From: Ascarosepion bandense
Taxonomy: Eukaryota > Mollusca > Cephalopoda > Sepiida > Sepiidae
NCBI GenBank assembly: GCA_037127315.1
Contig: JBBBDQ010001944.1
Location: forward strand, 62,001 to 126,000
DNA length: 64,000 nt
Direction of reading: 5' to 3'
Positions 1-10,754 of the stretch are shown piece by piece (the stretch's first letter is position 1; every line of letters begins with the position of its first letter). The notes beneath the pieces are model-generated. The model saw nothing but the letters and a program-made list of their open reading frames with translations. It was not told the DNA's origin and made no database searches. The position numbers were made by a program, and so were the translations under genes.

Positions 1-336
1 CAACTAGGTCCCACCCTTTCACAGTGAAACTGATAAAATGTAACCGCAATTTCTACTCCAACAGCTTCTTTTCTCGCACTTCCCGCCTGTGGAGTTCCCT
101 TCCACATACTTGCTTCCCCGACGGCTACAATCTCCAGGAGTTTAAATGTAAGGTCAATAGACACCTCCTAGCACACTAACTCGCATCCATTCTCTCAAAC
201 ACTCTTCCCATCTACATCCTTACCCGTCTATCACCCTCCTTCTGACATTTGCTATATCTAACCACTCTTTCTCACCACCTTCCCCTATGAAACCCCCCGC
301 GCAATACTTTGCTTGGGGTGAAATGATTAAAAAAAT
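1..336 (+). mobile_element. LINE-A 3' end (fragment cut by window edge)
   Basis: The first 180 bases encode the last ~59 residues of the LINE-A polyprotein (the motif RLW-SLP then a run ending HLL-H), with a stop at 177-179. The following 3' UTR ends in the family signature GCTTGGGGTGAAATGATT followed by a short A-run. The same C-terminus and tail occur in the long copy at 46717-50600. The 5' part lies outside the window, so its original length is unknown. Confidence 0.85.
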
Positions 337-339
337 CAA

Positions 340-1250
340 TTTATACCTAACATATACTATGACAAATCTGAAGCAACGCTGCGCCCCATATGGGCTTTTG
401 CCATTGGAGTGAATCACAAATTCCGTTTTTGATAAACCAGTTGTAATATCTAATCTGTCATCTTAAATACTAATCACACGCTACAGTTAAGAATAAATTT
501 GGACTTCAGTATCATTGTTTAATCTTTGTACAGCATTAGTAGCATACACAATGGATGAGAGAATACATTTTGTAACCTCACCAATACAGAGATTGAAAGA
601 ACTTTTACGTAAATTATGTCATGGGAGCTCAAAATAGAAATAATGCTAAAGAAACAACAACAAGAATATCTTGTGTTTACGTCACAGACTCATAATTGAG
701 TGATAAATGCAAAATTGGTTCACAAAGTTTCGTTCTATGGAAACAGACTGCGGCGTTCATCAGACTTTGATGATAAAACTCTAGTCATTAGTGAAAAGCA
801 ATCAATGGAAAATTACTGTGGAGTTAACAAAGATGCTAAACCCATCAAAAGCTGGCATATATCGATCGGATTAGTCACCAAATTTGGTGTTTACTTTGTT
901 GGACTTTTTGGTACTTATTTATACTGTGCAGACACTAACACTGTGCTAACCGATTTTATAACTCACCAACAGAAGGCTTAACCAATCAGGAAGCTTAAAA
1001 TATTCAATGCGACTGTATAAATGCAGCCATATTTTTCCGAGCATTGCCGATCTAATCCGGTTCAGGTGAGTGTCTGTTTCGGGTGTGTTAATTTTTGACG
1101 TTGGTTCATTGAACAGATTACGTGCTATATCCATAAACTATGACAGACATGGTAAACAGATGATATCCATGAATGTTACCAACATTACCTTCAATTTTTC
1201 TATACGCTGTGAAAAGAGAGCGGGTTGCTTATCCATAGTGTGCTTCCTTT
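340..1250. other. No recognisable gene
   Basis: AT-rich sequence with only short open frames lacking any motif I recognise. No repeat shared with the rest of the window was seen. Confidence 0.5.
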
Positions 1251-1289
1251 CAAAATAGAGATAAACTCCTGTTTCTTAAATATATCAAA

Positions 1290-1985
1290 ACAGCTAGAAA
1301 CCGAATACATGGTCGTCAGTAAAAAAAAAATGGCAGCCCAATATGCCAAATACATGTCGGGAATACTAAAATCAAACAAGTACAACAATTTGAATACCTG
1401 GGTTATAATAGAAAACAGAAAGTGCGACACAGAGATCCGAAGGCGAATTGGCGTGGCGAAGGAAGCATTCCAGAAGCTGAGTAGAGTATTAAGACAATTT
1501 TGCTAGAAACACAGAAGACAGTACTGGATTGCTATGTGATGTCAGTTCTTCAATATGGCAGAGAATACTGGACAATATAAAAAATGAAGGAAAAACTTGA
1601 AGTAACTGAAATGGAGTTCTACAAAAGGATGCTGCGAATATCATGGTTTGATCATGTGAGCAATGATGAGGTTTTGGAAATGATGGAAACGAAAAGGAAA
1701 TTAATACTGAGCATCAGGAAGAGACAGCTGAATTTCTTTCCTGGGACATGCAATGAGGAAAAAGGGCTTCAAGAACCTGATACTAACAGGCCAGGTACAG
1801 ACGAAAAGAAACAGGGGAAAGCAGCGGATAACATATTTGAAGGACCTAATCAAGTGGATGATGGAACGAGGGTTGCATGGTTTAACAGGAGAAGGCGTGC
1901 CAAAAGCCACCAGTGATAATAAGACGTGGAAAGCAATGATCACCTACGTCCTGAAAGGACAGGGCACATAGACGAAGAAGAGCCA
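1290..1985 (+). pseudogene. RTE/BovB-type LINE, C-terminal remnant
   Basis: Several overlapping frames read the C-terminal region of RTE-type LINE polyproteins: a YLG-like start near 1395, EIRRRIGVAKEAF near 1432-1470, then KRMLRISWFDHVSN, and finally GKQRITYLKDLIKWM and TWKAMITYVLKGQGT before a TAG at 1969-1971. At least two frameshifts break it. No reverse-transcriptase core is present, so this is a 5'-truncated dead copy. A related fragment lies on the minus strand at 18236-18600. Confidence 0.75.
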
Positions 1986-1989
1986 GCCA

Positions 1990-2503
1990 AAAGCTGATCG
2001 CCATGAAAGAAAGTTAATATTTTGCGCGGTGAATTTTTCCTATTATTCATTTAGAATTCTTAGTTCGCATTGAAATACCGAAGGCCGTGAATATTTAACT
2101 GAATAAAATTGAATTCTACCCTTAAGAATAATGTTGATAAACAAAAGCATAAATTATTTGTGAATCAATATTGTTGTGGATTCCGGGTGAGGATCCGCAC
2201 AAAATAATGAACAAGCAAACAGATATTTGAGATAGAAAAATAAGTAATATTAAACGTAAAGATACAAACTTGAACGCAGGTTAGTAAATCCAGGGATACG
2301 ATTAGTAAAGAATATATATATATATAGAAGTGTTTGAAGTCAAGCCGTTCTAGAATTAGTAGGTCTACGTCGGAACTGACGAGTGCTGTGTAATACTATT
2401 CTGGCTATTATGACTACCGACGCGGTATTCCATGTAAAACTTCGGTATCGTTCGGTAACTGTCGGTATCTTACGGATCTCTTACGGTTTTCACTATGGTA
2501 GGA

Positions 2504-2559
<56 letters not shown>

Positions 2560-2687
2560 GTCAAATCCATTAGCATAAAAAGGGGAGCTCCCACAACAAA
2601 TATAATACTTGCTGTCATTATCTAAGCAATTATGAAACAAATTAATACTTTCAGATATTTCTTTAGTAAATGTTATTTTATATTTCA
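1990..2687. repeat. AT-rich spacer with (AT)n tract
   Basis: No gene is visible. A pure (AT)n microsatellite occupies about 2504-2555; long open frames across it are dipeptide translations of the repeat. Confidence 0.6.
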
Positions 2688-3752
2688 CTAACATCATAAC
2701 CCGGTGTTGCCCGTGCAACTCAGAACATTTTAGTAGTAGGGTTCGGTTATATAAAAAAATAATTATATAATTTTTTTAAATTGTTCAAAACTTCCATTAA
2801 AAAAATATATTTTATTTTGTTTTGCGTAAACGTGATTTGATTTTTTTGTGTGACATTGTAAACAACGTTGCGTTTGTTTTTGTTTCAAAATTACGGGGAA
2901 AATACTTACATTTTTTGTTGACTAAATGAATTTAACATAAAAATAAAAATTATTTATTTTGTTTTACTGAAATTAGAAATATAGAAACTATTACGCTCTC
3001 AGTTCAGAAATTTTCGAAGAATATTTAAAAATGTAGAAATATAAAAATTATTACACTCTTAGTTCAGAAATTTTCGAAGAATATTTAAAAATGTAGACAT
3101 TTAATTTTAGAGGAAAAAGTTACATTAATGCCACACGAATTCGTAATAATTACAGAGAGTTGATTTTCTGCATGAAATATTTAGCGAAAAAAAGCTTAAT
3201 TTTTTAAAATTTTCTTTTCTGAAGTATGAAATATAAAATATGAAAAATATGAAATATGAAATATGAAAAAGAAAACTTAACTTAACCCTTGACACTTTTT
3301 TGTTTACATATTTTGATTTTGTTTGAAAAAACACTTTTTTAAAAAATATTTCTTTTGTTTCAAAATTACGGGGAAAATATTCACATTTAATTGTTAACCA
3401 ATTTAATTTTTAAAACGTTGGAATAAAAATTAAATCTAGAGTCTCATTTTTTCTTGTTTTTAATAAAACATATTTTAGTTGCATTTGATAGGTGTTATTT
3501 GATTTCTGTGACGTAATTCAGCAACCATCTCAGATGTTAGATGTTTTACGGAGCAAATGTAAACAATCGTGTCCATTGGCCAAAAAGTGCGAAAGGGAAA
3601 ATTGCTGAACTTAAACTCAAAAAGTATGTGTCGACCTGGCTTCCCTGTAGATATGTGTCCCTAGAAAGTTTGAATGGTGTAGCTTAAAAAATGTAGGCAT
3701 GCATAGCTTACAGTCGCACACAGACTCACGGATTGTTTGTTATATATATAGA
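2688..3752 (-). mobile_element. Non-autonomous Helitron-like element
   Basis: Read on the minus strand it begins TCTATATATATAAC after an A, and ends with a short GC hairpin region (GCACGGGCAACACCGGG) followed about 10 nt later by TTAG and then T. That is Helitron structure: A|TC start, terminal hairpin, CTRR-like end, host T. The last four bases are TTAG rather than CTAG. There is no Rep/helicase frame. Internally a 60-bp unit is duplicated at 2975-3096, and a block beginning GTTTCAAAATTACGGGGAAA recurs 475 bp apart. Confidence 0.6.
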
Positions 3753-4345
3753 TTGCACAACTATTTTTCAGAAGGGTATCAATTCTCATGTTCTCCCTAA
3801 GCTATTGGTTAATACAATTATTTTTCAGTTTGTGAACATCCCTTGTTGGATATGAGCCTTCCCCAGATCTCACCTGTTTTAACTCGTCCACATCATCATG
3901 TCATCATGTTTCCTTTCGGACTTTGCTCCTTGTGTGTCCTCATGGAATCTAAAATGTGATTTTTATTGTCCACCCGTTTGTTCTTTCCATGAGATGCTGT
4001 GGCCATTTCCATCTGAATTTGTGGATTGTTTCTAAAATATCTACAACTTTGATTTTTTTGTGGATCAATTTGGCTATTTTGTAATCTTGTCATGTAATGT
4101 TTAGTATAATTCTTTCATAGGTTATTTGCATAATTATATATATGTATATTTATTCATATCAGTCATGCTTTAATCTATTTCAAAAGTATGGATTTGTTCA
4201 AATCTGTCACTCATGCAAAGTGACACATTGAAATATAACATACTTACAATGATTTACTGTCAGAGTTTAATCAATATTTGTGAGTAGAATTGATTTCTTT
4301 TTTCTAAGTTAGTAGTACCGAGAAAACACAATAATCTTTGTTAGA
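3753..4345. other. No recognisable gene
   Basis: Unique-looking AT-rich DNA. Nothing supported beyond short chance frames. Confidence 0.5.
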
Positions 4346-4349
4346 ATAA

Positions 4350-4690
4350 TCATTTCACCCAGGACATTACAGAGAGAGAAGGAGAGAAAACAGGGTACAG
4401 GGGATGCCAAAGAAAGGATGGGAGGTTGCGAAAATTGGGGAAGTGGATGGGATTTAGGGAGGTAAAAATGGCAATCGACATTGCATTTGCATTTTAGACA
4501 TTGTAGCTATCTGAGAATCAAGAATACGGAAGAGATTTTCACAGGTTGAAAATGAGAGAAAAGAAACTATTGGAGAACAAGTAGCGGTTACATTTGACTA
4601 TTTTGACGCAAAATGGTGGGACCTTAATGCCAGTCTAGCAGCACGAGTAAGTTTATGTAGTCGGAAGCTCATCATAGCAGAAATCGTGAA
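4350..4690 (-). pseudogene. LINE-A-like C-terminus and 3' UTR, highly decayed
   Basis: The minus strand matches the LINE-A C-terminal and 3' UTR layout: remnants of the conserved CGGAAGGGAATTCCAC block near 4525 and of AGAACAAGTAGCGGTTACAT near 4575. No frame is open. It is an old copy compared with those at 29059 and 46717. Confidence 0.5.
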
Positions 4691-4774
4691 AATAACTGTA
4701 GACAAAACAGAGGGAATAAAGTAAACAAATGATAGGACAAGAAAAAGCATGTGATAAGAGACATTAATTTACAT

Positions 4775-5083
4775 CAGTCAGGCAGTTAAGTGCCATACGT
4801 GAAGCACGCTTGGGCGATCATGTCTCAAAATAGACATGACTGATTGCGCAGAAGATTATCCAACAGTAGGTTGTCATTGCTTTCTGCGGTAGACTGGTTG
4901 CCAGCCAAAGCTATAGAAACCAATCTGTCCTGTTATTTAACCCATAACTGGAAGGAAGTGACGGATTAATACCTTTCTCAAGGGTATTTGCGCGTAAGTG
5001 AATGAAATGAATTCAACTGGAATTCGAACTCGGTTCCCCTATTTCTCGTTCCGAGCCGATATCCACTGCACCACAATGCACAT
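4775..5083 (-). mobile_element. tRNA-derived SINE, full length
   Basis: Reading minus strand, the left end has a pol III A box (TGGTGCAGTGG) and B box (GTTCGAATTCC) about 40 nt apart. It continues with the family central domain (GGTAGACTGGTTGCCAGCC region read in reverse) and ends in the CTGACTGA-type tail near 4775. About 310 bp. It belongs to the SINE family with roughly ten other copies in this window, similar in layout to published octopus tRNA-derived SINEs. Confidence 0.85.
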
Positions 5084-5454
5084 AATTTTTCCATTGTTTT
5101 AGAAGAAGGAAAGGATGAACCTATAAGAAGGAAATTAATTCTGGATTATATGTAGCGGGTTTTATATCCCAATTTAAAATTTAAACATTGCGATTTATGA
5201 CCGCATTTGCTTAAATTTAAAAGCAGATTTTGTTTAGAATGGCTTATTTTAACTTTTTCAACCAAACGTAGATTTCCTCTATCGGAAAGGTTTTGGTGGT
5301 GTGGCAGGCCGAACCTATTAATCTCCAACTAACTTTGGGGATTTAGTCCCTCTTCTTTCATTTCCCAAAAACTTCGGGAAAGAGACGCCTGGTACATTAG
5401 ATTAGAGTCAGAAAAGTAGTGTTTGTGAAAGTAGCATATGCAGATGATTAGCGA
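5084..5454. other. No recognisable gene
   Basis: No coding or repeat signal identified between the SINE and the ribozyme-bearing element. Confidence 0.5.
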
Positions 5455-5466
5455 ACGGAGTCTAAG

Positions 5467-5510
5467 CCGTACTGATGAGCTGTAATGCAGCGAGACAGAT
5501 CTATCTGCGG
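5467..5510 (+). ncRNA. Hammerhead ribozyme, type I, copy 1 (core mutated)
   Basis: Stem I strands CCGTA (5467-5471) and TGCGG (5506-5510) pair fully, counting one U-G. CTGATGA is at 5472-5478. Stem II is GCTG/CAGC within 5479-5491. The core GAAA is GAGA at 5492-5495. Stem III ACAG/CTAT has one mismatch. Cleavage is predicted after C5505. The mutated core A should strongly reduce activity. Confidence 0.7.
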
Positions 5511-5769
5511 ATGACTATACGCTCTCACACCCTGATTGAGCACTTTAGAAGAAAGGTAGACTTTGGAAAACAGTAGCCACTCTAGCGTGTACGCATCGCT
5601 CATTTCAATAAAAATGAAATTTGATCACTCTAGCTATTGGGCGCGTAATATGATATGCGCTAAAAAAACTGCCTTCTTCCACCGAACGCCCCGTGGCCCA
5701 GGTAGAGTCGCCGACTGACGCCAAATCGGTCGGGTTTCGAGGCTGGGTTGTGTAGCATTCTGAGTCTAA

Positions 5770-5813
5770 CCATACTGATGAGCTGTGATACAGCGAAACA
5801 GATCTGTCTGCGG
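5770..5813 (+). ncRNA. Hammerhead ribozyme, type I, copy 2 (intact core)
   Basis: All catalytic-core elements are present: CTGATGA (5775-5781), a 5-bp stem II with 3-nt loop GCTGT-GAT-ACAGC (5782-5794), GAAA (5795-5798), and a short stem III ACAG/CTGT with 2-nt loop ending at U5807, then C5808 as cleavage-site nucleotide. Stem I is CCATA/TGCGG with one mismatch. Such a tiny stem III is known in minimal hammerheads that act better as dimers, and CAGATCTG is self-complementary. Confidence 0.85.
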
Positions 5814-5837
5814 ATGACAATATATATATGTACACTT

Positions 5838-6475
5838 CCAGTATAGCCCGGCGTGGCTCGGGTGTAATGAAAGCTTTAAAACTAATCCATAGTCCTGGAG
5901 CTCAAATTCTTTGGACGTTGGAACGAAAGACTAAAAAGCAATAGTTGTTTCCAGTTAAAGCGAAACCGGAGAATGAAAGAAAAATGAATGGTTGTAAGTT
6001 GAATTTTGATTTCCTGGTATCGATATCAAATAAGTTTTTTCGTCATAAACTGAATTTTGAAGGCTAAATAATTCCTCTGAGTAAATGGTATCATGTCAGA
6101 GACGAAGAACTACAATTATACCTATTTAGAGCCAAACCCCAAGCAAAAACTAAAACAAAAGGGCTGAAAAAGAACTTCAACATTGAAACTTTTGAATATC
6201 GTTTCTTATGTCTTTGTCTATAAATGTATCAAATTTGATTAAAATTGCACCTGTCCTTCTATAACCCGATTTTTTCGATTATCGATTTTTGATATTTATC
6301 GGGGGTATAGCTAAGAACATAGCTAAGAACATTCGCAGACACTTATAGTACAACTGTGTAAATTTTCAAGAAAATTGGCTCAGCCGTTTCAGAGTCTATA
6401 GGTAACGGACACACACACACAGACACGCACACACATACACACACAGACAAAGTTCCATTTATAAATACGTTTAGA
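5838..6475 (-). mobile_element. Non-autonomous Helitron, family H1
   Basis: On the minus strand it begins TCTAAACG then ATAAATGGAACTTTGTC, and ends with a CCCG-AGC...GCCGGG hairpin followed by ATACTGG (CTRR end). The element is shared with copies at 15828, 19544, 27705 and 36618. Inside are (CA)n tracts and the conserved GGTAACGGAC and ATCGATTTT blocks. No protein is encoded. Confidence 0.7.
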
Positions 6476-6477
6476 AG

Positions 6478-6479
<2 letters not shown>

Positions 6480-6540
<61 letters not shown>
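6480..6540. repeat. (AT)n followed by (GA)n microsatellite
   Basis: A pure AT run to about 6506 changes directly into GA repeats to 6540, abutting the 5' end of the Helitron at 5838-6475. Confidence 0.9.
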
Positions 6541-6541
<1 letters not shown>

Positions 6542-6829
6542 TTAATGTTGTTAAGTGTGTAACATACGTGAATAAAATTTTGCCTTCTTCAAAGTTTCGT
6601 GTAAACATTTTTGTGATCACTTTGCTCTTCAGGTATTTTTGTTTTTCTGCTCTGCATGAATCGGTTCAGTTAAGTGACAAACTTCTCAAAATTAATTCTA
6701 TTAACGGTGTATCTCTTTCTCGATATCAAGCACTTATAATAAAAAACCTACTTGCAAAACATGCCTTTATACCAGTAAACCACAGAAAAACCAGCAATCT
6801 TGGCCCTAAGCATTATCACATATACGCAA
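6541..6829. other. No recognisable gene
   Basis: A 102-codon open frame from 6568 runs into an AT/GT microsatellite; it has no family motif and half of its C-terminus is repeat-encoded, so I do not call it a gene. Confidence 0.5.
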
Positions 6830-7021
6830 GATATATATATATATATATATATATGTATATGTGTGTGTGTGTGTGAGTATGTGTGTGTGTGCGTGCGCAT
6901 GACAAAATTTCAGATAGAGTATATCTATAAAAAATACCAAAGGAAAAATATTTTCGCTGACGTGTGTTGTTTCCTGAGCAATTTTATCAATACCAGACAG
7001 ATTTTTTGATGCGCACGTGCG

Positions 7022-7072
<51 letters not shown>

Positions 7073-7118
7073 TACATAGTCTATTCATCTTGCCGGATTT
7101 CAATCCATATATTCAAAT

Positions 7119-7170
<52 letters not shown>
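6830..7170. repeat. Cluster of (AT)n, (GT)n and (CA)n tracts
   Basis: Three tracts: AT/GT at 6830-6900, CA/AT at about 7028-7072, and AT/GT at 7120-7170. The last ends exactly where the hammerhead-bearing repeat at 7171 begins. Confidence 0.85.
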
Positions 7171-7171
<1 letters not shown>

Positions 7172-7320
7172 TCATCGACATACAAGCCTGTTTCGCTGTA
7201 TGACTACTCATCAATGCGGTTAACATCCGATTGCTTCCAGCCGGGAAACCAAACTTAACTGATTTGGTAACAGATAGAGAGTCTACCCTAAGCTATCGGC
7301 GCACTTCTGGGAGTGGAGGA
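7171..7320 (-). mobile_element. Retrozyme-like fragment with degenerate hammerhead
   Basis: The minus strand carries a decayed hammerhead: TTGATGA at 7208-7214 (first core C lost), GAAA near 7192-7195, a weakened stem II, and terminal CGATGAC next to the (GT)n tract. It aligns in part with the copy at 22754-22905, including the GAGTCTACC and TATCGGCG region corresponding to GCGACTCTACCTG in the retrozyme at 5455. Only one ribozyme is present, so it is a partial copy. Confidence 0.55.
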
Positions 7321-7401
7321 GATTTTAACATGTTATATATACGCGATGCATACATACGCCAGCATCTAGGAGAACTCAATTTATGACTTAAGAGTAATGC
7401 G

Positions 7402-7403
<2 letters not shown>

Positions 7404-7448
<45 letters not shown>
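7404..7448. repeat. (AT)n microsatellite
   Basis: About 45 bases of pure AT repeat immediately upstream of the Penelope-like fragment. Confidence 0.9.
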
Positions 7449-7450
<2 letters not shown>

Positions 7451-7455
7451 TGTAT

Positions 7456-8802
7456 ATCAACTAGCAGAATAAATACCATTAGAATCCATCTGGAATTTAA
7501 AAAAACAACAAGAAAAACATGAAAAAGAACAAAACATTCTAGCATACGTTTCCACACACTACAAAAAAAATTCAGAATTATTCACAAAGATCAAAATCTG
7601 CATGGAATTACTCAACAGTAATGAAAAAATAAAAGAAATCTTAAAGACAACTAAAATAATTAAAAGCAAACGACAGTCCAAGATATTTAAAAGACATCCT
7701 AACCCATCGAAATTCAAACAGAAACACACAACACAGGGGGTCACAAAATGCAACAGCAAAAGATGTGAAATACATAGCATAATAAACACTTTCAGCTCGA
7801 AAACACAACTACATTCGAAATAAAATCGGATCTGAGCTGCAACTCAAAAAATATAATTTACGCTCTAAAATGCGAAAAATGTGCAATGATTTCCGTGGGA
7901 GTAACACAATGCTTGAATAATAGAATATCCCTTCATAAAATTAATATAAGATTATCTTATAACAGGAAATTATATGTCTCCTAACGTTTGCATGAATGTA
8001 GAGGTGGCAAATTCAAAGTAATACCTATTTATCAAAATACAGACTACGATGCACTAATAATGCAGGAAGAAAGATTCATAAAAAATACACGCCTTTGCTC
8101 AACAAAACGACATGAAAAAAACACACAACAAAAACATACTGACACACACATACATACACACACACATACATACAAACACATACACACACACCAAATTCAA
8201 ATGATAACCCCAAACAATAAAAATGAACCAGATGGCTAACAAAAAAATAATTTCTAAAACATAAAGACGAAATAAAAAAACACTCACATACACAGACATA
8301 CACACACTCACGAACACCAAATTCAAAACACCGTCAAAGCAAAACAACCAACTGACCGGTGAAGAGACTTGTAGATCAAGAAGGCGCCTAGAAGATAATG
8401 TTAACGTAATAATGAGGGAACCCCAAACCAAAATCATTTCACATTGAAGTAAGCACTTGATTCGTTCATCTATTTATTTATTTATCTGTTTATCCATTTA
8501 TACACGTTCTGATGTGAGAAAACAGACAATTCAGCATGCCAACATTTGATTTATTTTATCTTATTTTATTTTACTGATTTTATTTTTTTTCTACTTACTT
8601 ATTTATAAACAACAACTTGGCCTTCAGAAACAAAAGGAACTCGATACGTAAAACCACAAATTTATTCGGCTGAAGAGAGTCAATCTTCGACTGGAAACAC
8701 GTGTAGCGTCACTTATGGACACTTAAAGTATCATGACATGGATAATAACAACAACAATAAATATGCACTTTAAACAAAGCCTTCACGGCCTCTCACACTT
8801 TT

Positions 8803-8806
<4 letters not shown>
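7456..8806 (+). mobile_element. Penelope-like element, 3' part with GIY-YIG domain
   Basis: From 7456 frames encode the linker after the PLE reverse transcriptase (LA-KYHSNPSGI-like, then the open frame at 7602-7823, which carries CNSKRC, the usual Cys-rich knuckle). A GIY-YIG endonuclease follows in another frame at about 7848-8115: IYALKCEKC then SVGVTQCLNNRISLH, and finally GKFKVIPIYQ with EERFIK. A TAA interrupts the domain near 7981, and a frameshift separates linker and nuclease. The 3' UTR holds several (CA)n arrays alternating with ACACCAAATTCAAA and a hammerhead-like motif. The catalytic RT is missing, so the copy is 5'-truncated and dead. Confidence 0.75.
8667..8708 (+). ncRNA. Hammerhead-like motif in PLE 3' region
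   Basis: CTGAAGA (8670-8676), a stem II of AGTC/GACT, then GAAA (8694-8697) and CACGTG followed by TA. Minimal hammerheads with a self-complementary stem III are known from Penelope-like elements. Stem I is CGG against GCG, imperfect here but perfect in the sister copy at 44182. Confidence 0.55.
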
Positions 8807-8862
<56 letters not shown>

Positions 8863-8908
8863 CATCTAATAAGTTTACCTTTTGTTATTTTATATATATA
8901 TATATACA
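8807..8908. repeat. (AT)n and (GT)n tracts at the PLE end
   Basis: Long AT run to about 8851, short GT run, unique 25 bp, then another AT run to 8908. Confidence 0.85.
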
Positions 8909-10055
8909 CCAGATACCAGATATTGGAGTACTGGAAATGGAATACCAGATATCGTAATGTTTTGAAACTGTTCATTATAGAGCAGTGTTTCAATTCCAGT
9001 AGAATTTGTTATAAAAATTGGAAATGGTATTAACCCACTTTTTCACCTTTTAACAGCAATGGCTAGATTAGTAAGATTTGTACCCTTAAAACAGTATTTT
9101 CTAAAGAAAAAAATCTGCAAATCTAAAAGTTTTTACAGGCTTTAAATACCCTGGAAATGGTTGATAAGCTGTCGAAAAAATATTTCTATCAAAGAAATTG
9201 TGAGAACCTATTTTTAGACCCCCCCCCCAGTACCGCAAAAAATCCAGACAAGTAAAATCGATTAATATCTGAGATTTTATTGTTTTAGTTTTGTTATGGC
9301 TGAAAAAGTTTTGTTTCTTAACTTATTAAAAACATTGCAATATATCCGAAAATATATTTGATCAGCTTAAAGCGTTTAACACGTTCAAAATATTTTAAAT
9401 AACAATAAAACTTCTTATTTTTAATGACATAACTCCAAGTGACTTGTTGACATTTCGGGAACAGTTATCTTGGTAAAATTATTTTATATCGCTGCTGCGA
9501 TGTTGTGACTTGATGAGCGTCATATTTAGGCTAATATGCTCGTAGCGTTTGCTTATTCCATGTTGCGAAAATGATGTGTTTTAAAAATTCATAAAAAAAA
9601 TTATAGTTAAAACACAGAGAGAATATGAACGGAGGATTTTCTTAATGGTGTGGTTGCTTCTGGAAATATTAGTGATCGCTGGCTAAGCCGATGAGTGGCA
9701 AAAATGGAAAACAGATTTAAAGTATAGAAGGCTATTGTAATCTGCTGGATATTACATTTCCGAAGACTGTTATAACATTTCAGAGTAGCCATGTTTATTG
9801 CCGAATTGTAGATTGTTTATGGCGTTTTTATATTAATGAACACAAATATAAGGCCTGCTTTTCCTATTTAATCCATTTGCTGAGCGAAATTTTGAATTTC
9901 ACTAACAATCAATATTAAATGTGTGCAATTATTTATGTATATTGAATCGCCAGTATTAAAAAAAAGATTTTGAGAAAAGTTTAGAAACATGAAAGATTTA
10001 AACGAGAGCATTTTATAATAATACAGAATACTCAACAAAGCACTCGTTATTATTG
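8909..10055. other. No recognisable gene
   Basis: AT-rich DNA of over 1 kb without a coding signature or a repeat that I can match elsewhere in the window. Confidence 0.5.
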
Positions 10056-10058
10056 CAT

Positions 10059-10544
10059 ATTTGGTGTACCAGGTCACGCGTTGCTGTGGCTCAGTTTGGT
10101 TAAATGGAAAAAGAAGAAATTTATTTATTAAACCAACGAAATAAATGGGATATCGATAATAATTCGTTGGAAAAAATGAATAGAAATTCTTTTTGAAAAG
10201 GGAACGGATTTCTGTTGTTTACGCCTGTCAAAAAAGAAATAATAATAGAAAAAGGCTTTGTTTACCTCAAATGTGCAGTTTTCTTATGTTCTCTAAGAGA
10301 CAACAAAGTTGTCTGTAAACGCGTCCGTATTGAAAATGCAAGTATTTTTGGTTCGGCTCTCATCGGCTTTAATAGATTTGCAAAGTAGATATTTTTTAAT
10401 ATTGTAATATTTTTTAATATAAGGTATATAAAACACGCTCGTATTCGATTCAAATGCTATAGTAAAATTTAAAAATAATTAATGCAGCCGTTTTCTAGAT
10501 TAGCGAATAGTTACAAACGGACAAGTATATTTTAATTATATAGA
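10059..10544 (-). mobile_element. Possible Helitron-like element
   Basis: On the minus strand it starts TCTATATAATTAAAATATAC after an A, the AT-rich TC start typical of short Helitrons. It carries the TTGTCCGTTTGTAACTATTCG block and ends in a GCAACGCGTGACCTGG region. The terminal hairpin and CTRR end are not clear, so the 3' boundary is approximate. Confidence 0.35.
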
Positions 10545-10754
10545 TTTACAAATATGTACCACCCCAACGGTCGTCCTAGGAATTTCTCCGGTGGCCGTTC
10601 TCCACGCTGTGATGTTGCCGGATTTTTGTAGAAACCGTCGGACGAACAGCTGGGGGTACAAGATTGACTATAAGGAACGAACTTCCACAATTTGGATGAG
10701 TTGAAAGGATGCTTTATTCGTTTAGAGTTAGCCTTTTCGGTTGGGGCAGGCGAA

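Larger units (their letters stand above)
5455..5820 (+). mobile_element. Retrozyme-like element: 303-nt monomer between two hammerhead ribozymes
   Basis: Two hammerhead motifs in direct orientation start with CTGATGA at 5472 and 5775. Their predicted cleavage sites follow C5505 and C5808, so self-cleavage of a transcript would release a 303-nt monomer (5506-5808). Tandem unit-length spacing with a type I hammerhead is the organisation described for retrozymes, small non-coding retroelements that circulate as circular RNA. No protein frame is present. The second ribozyme keeps all core bases; the first has a GAAA to GAGA change. The right end enters an AT tract at about 5819. The retrozyme call is inference from ribozyme structure and spacing; activity is untested. 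Confidence 0.75.

Noticed and set aside
2383..2718. Open frames with long YIYIYI runs, here and at 6800-7203, 8733-8957, 19845, 20617, 22502, 42172-42430
   Set aside because: They are translations of (AT)n and (GT)n microsatellites.
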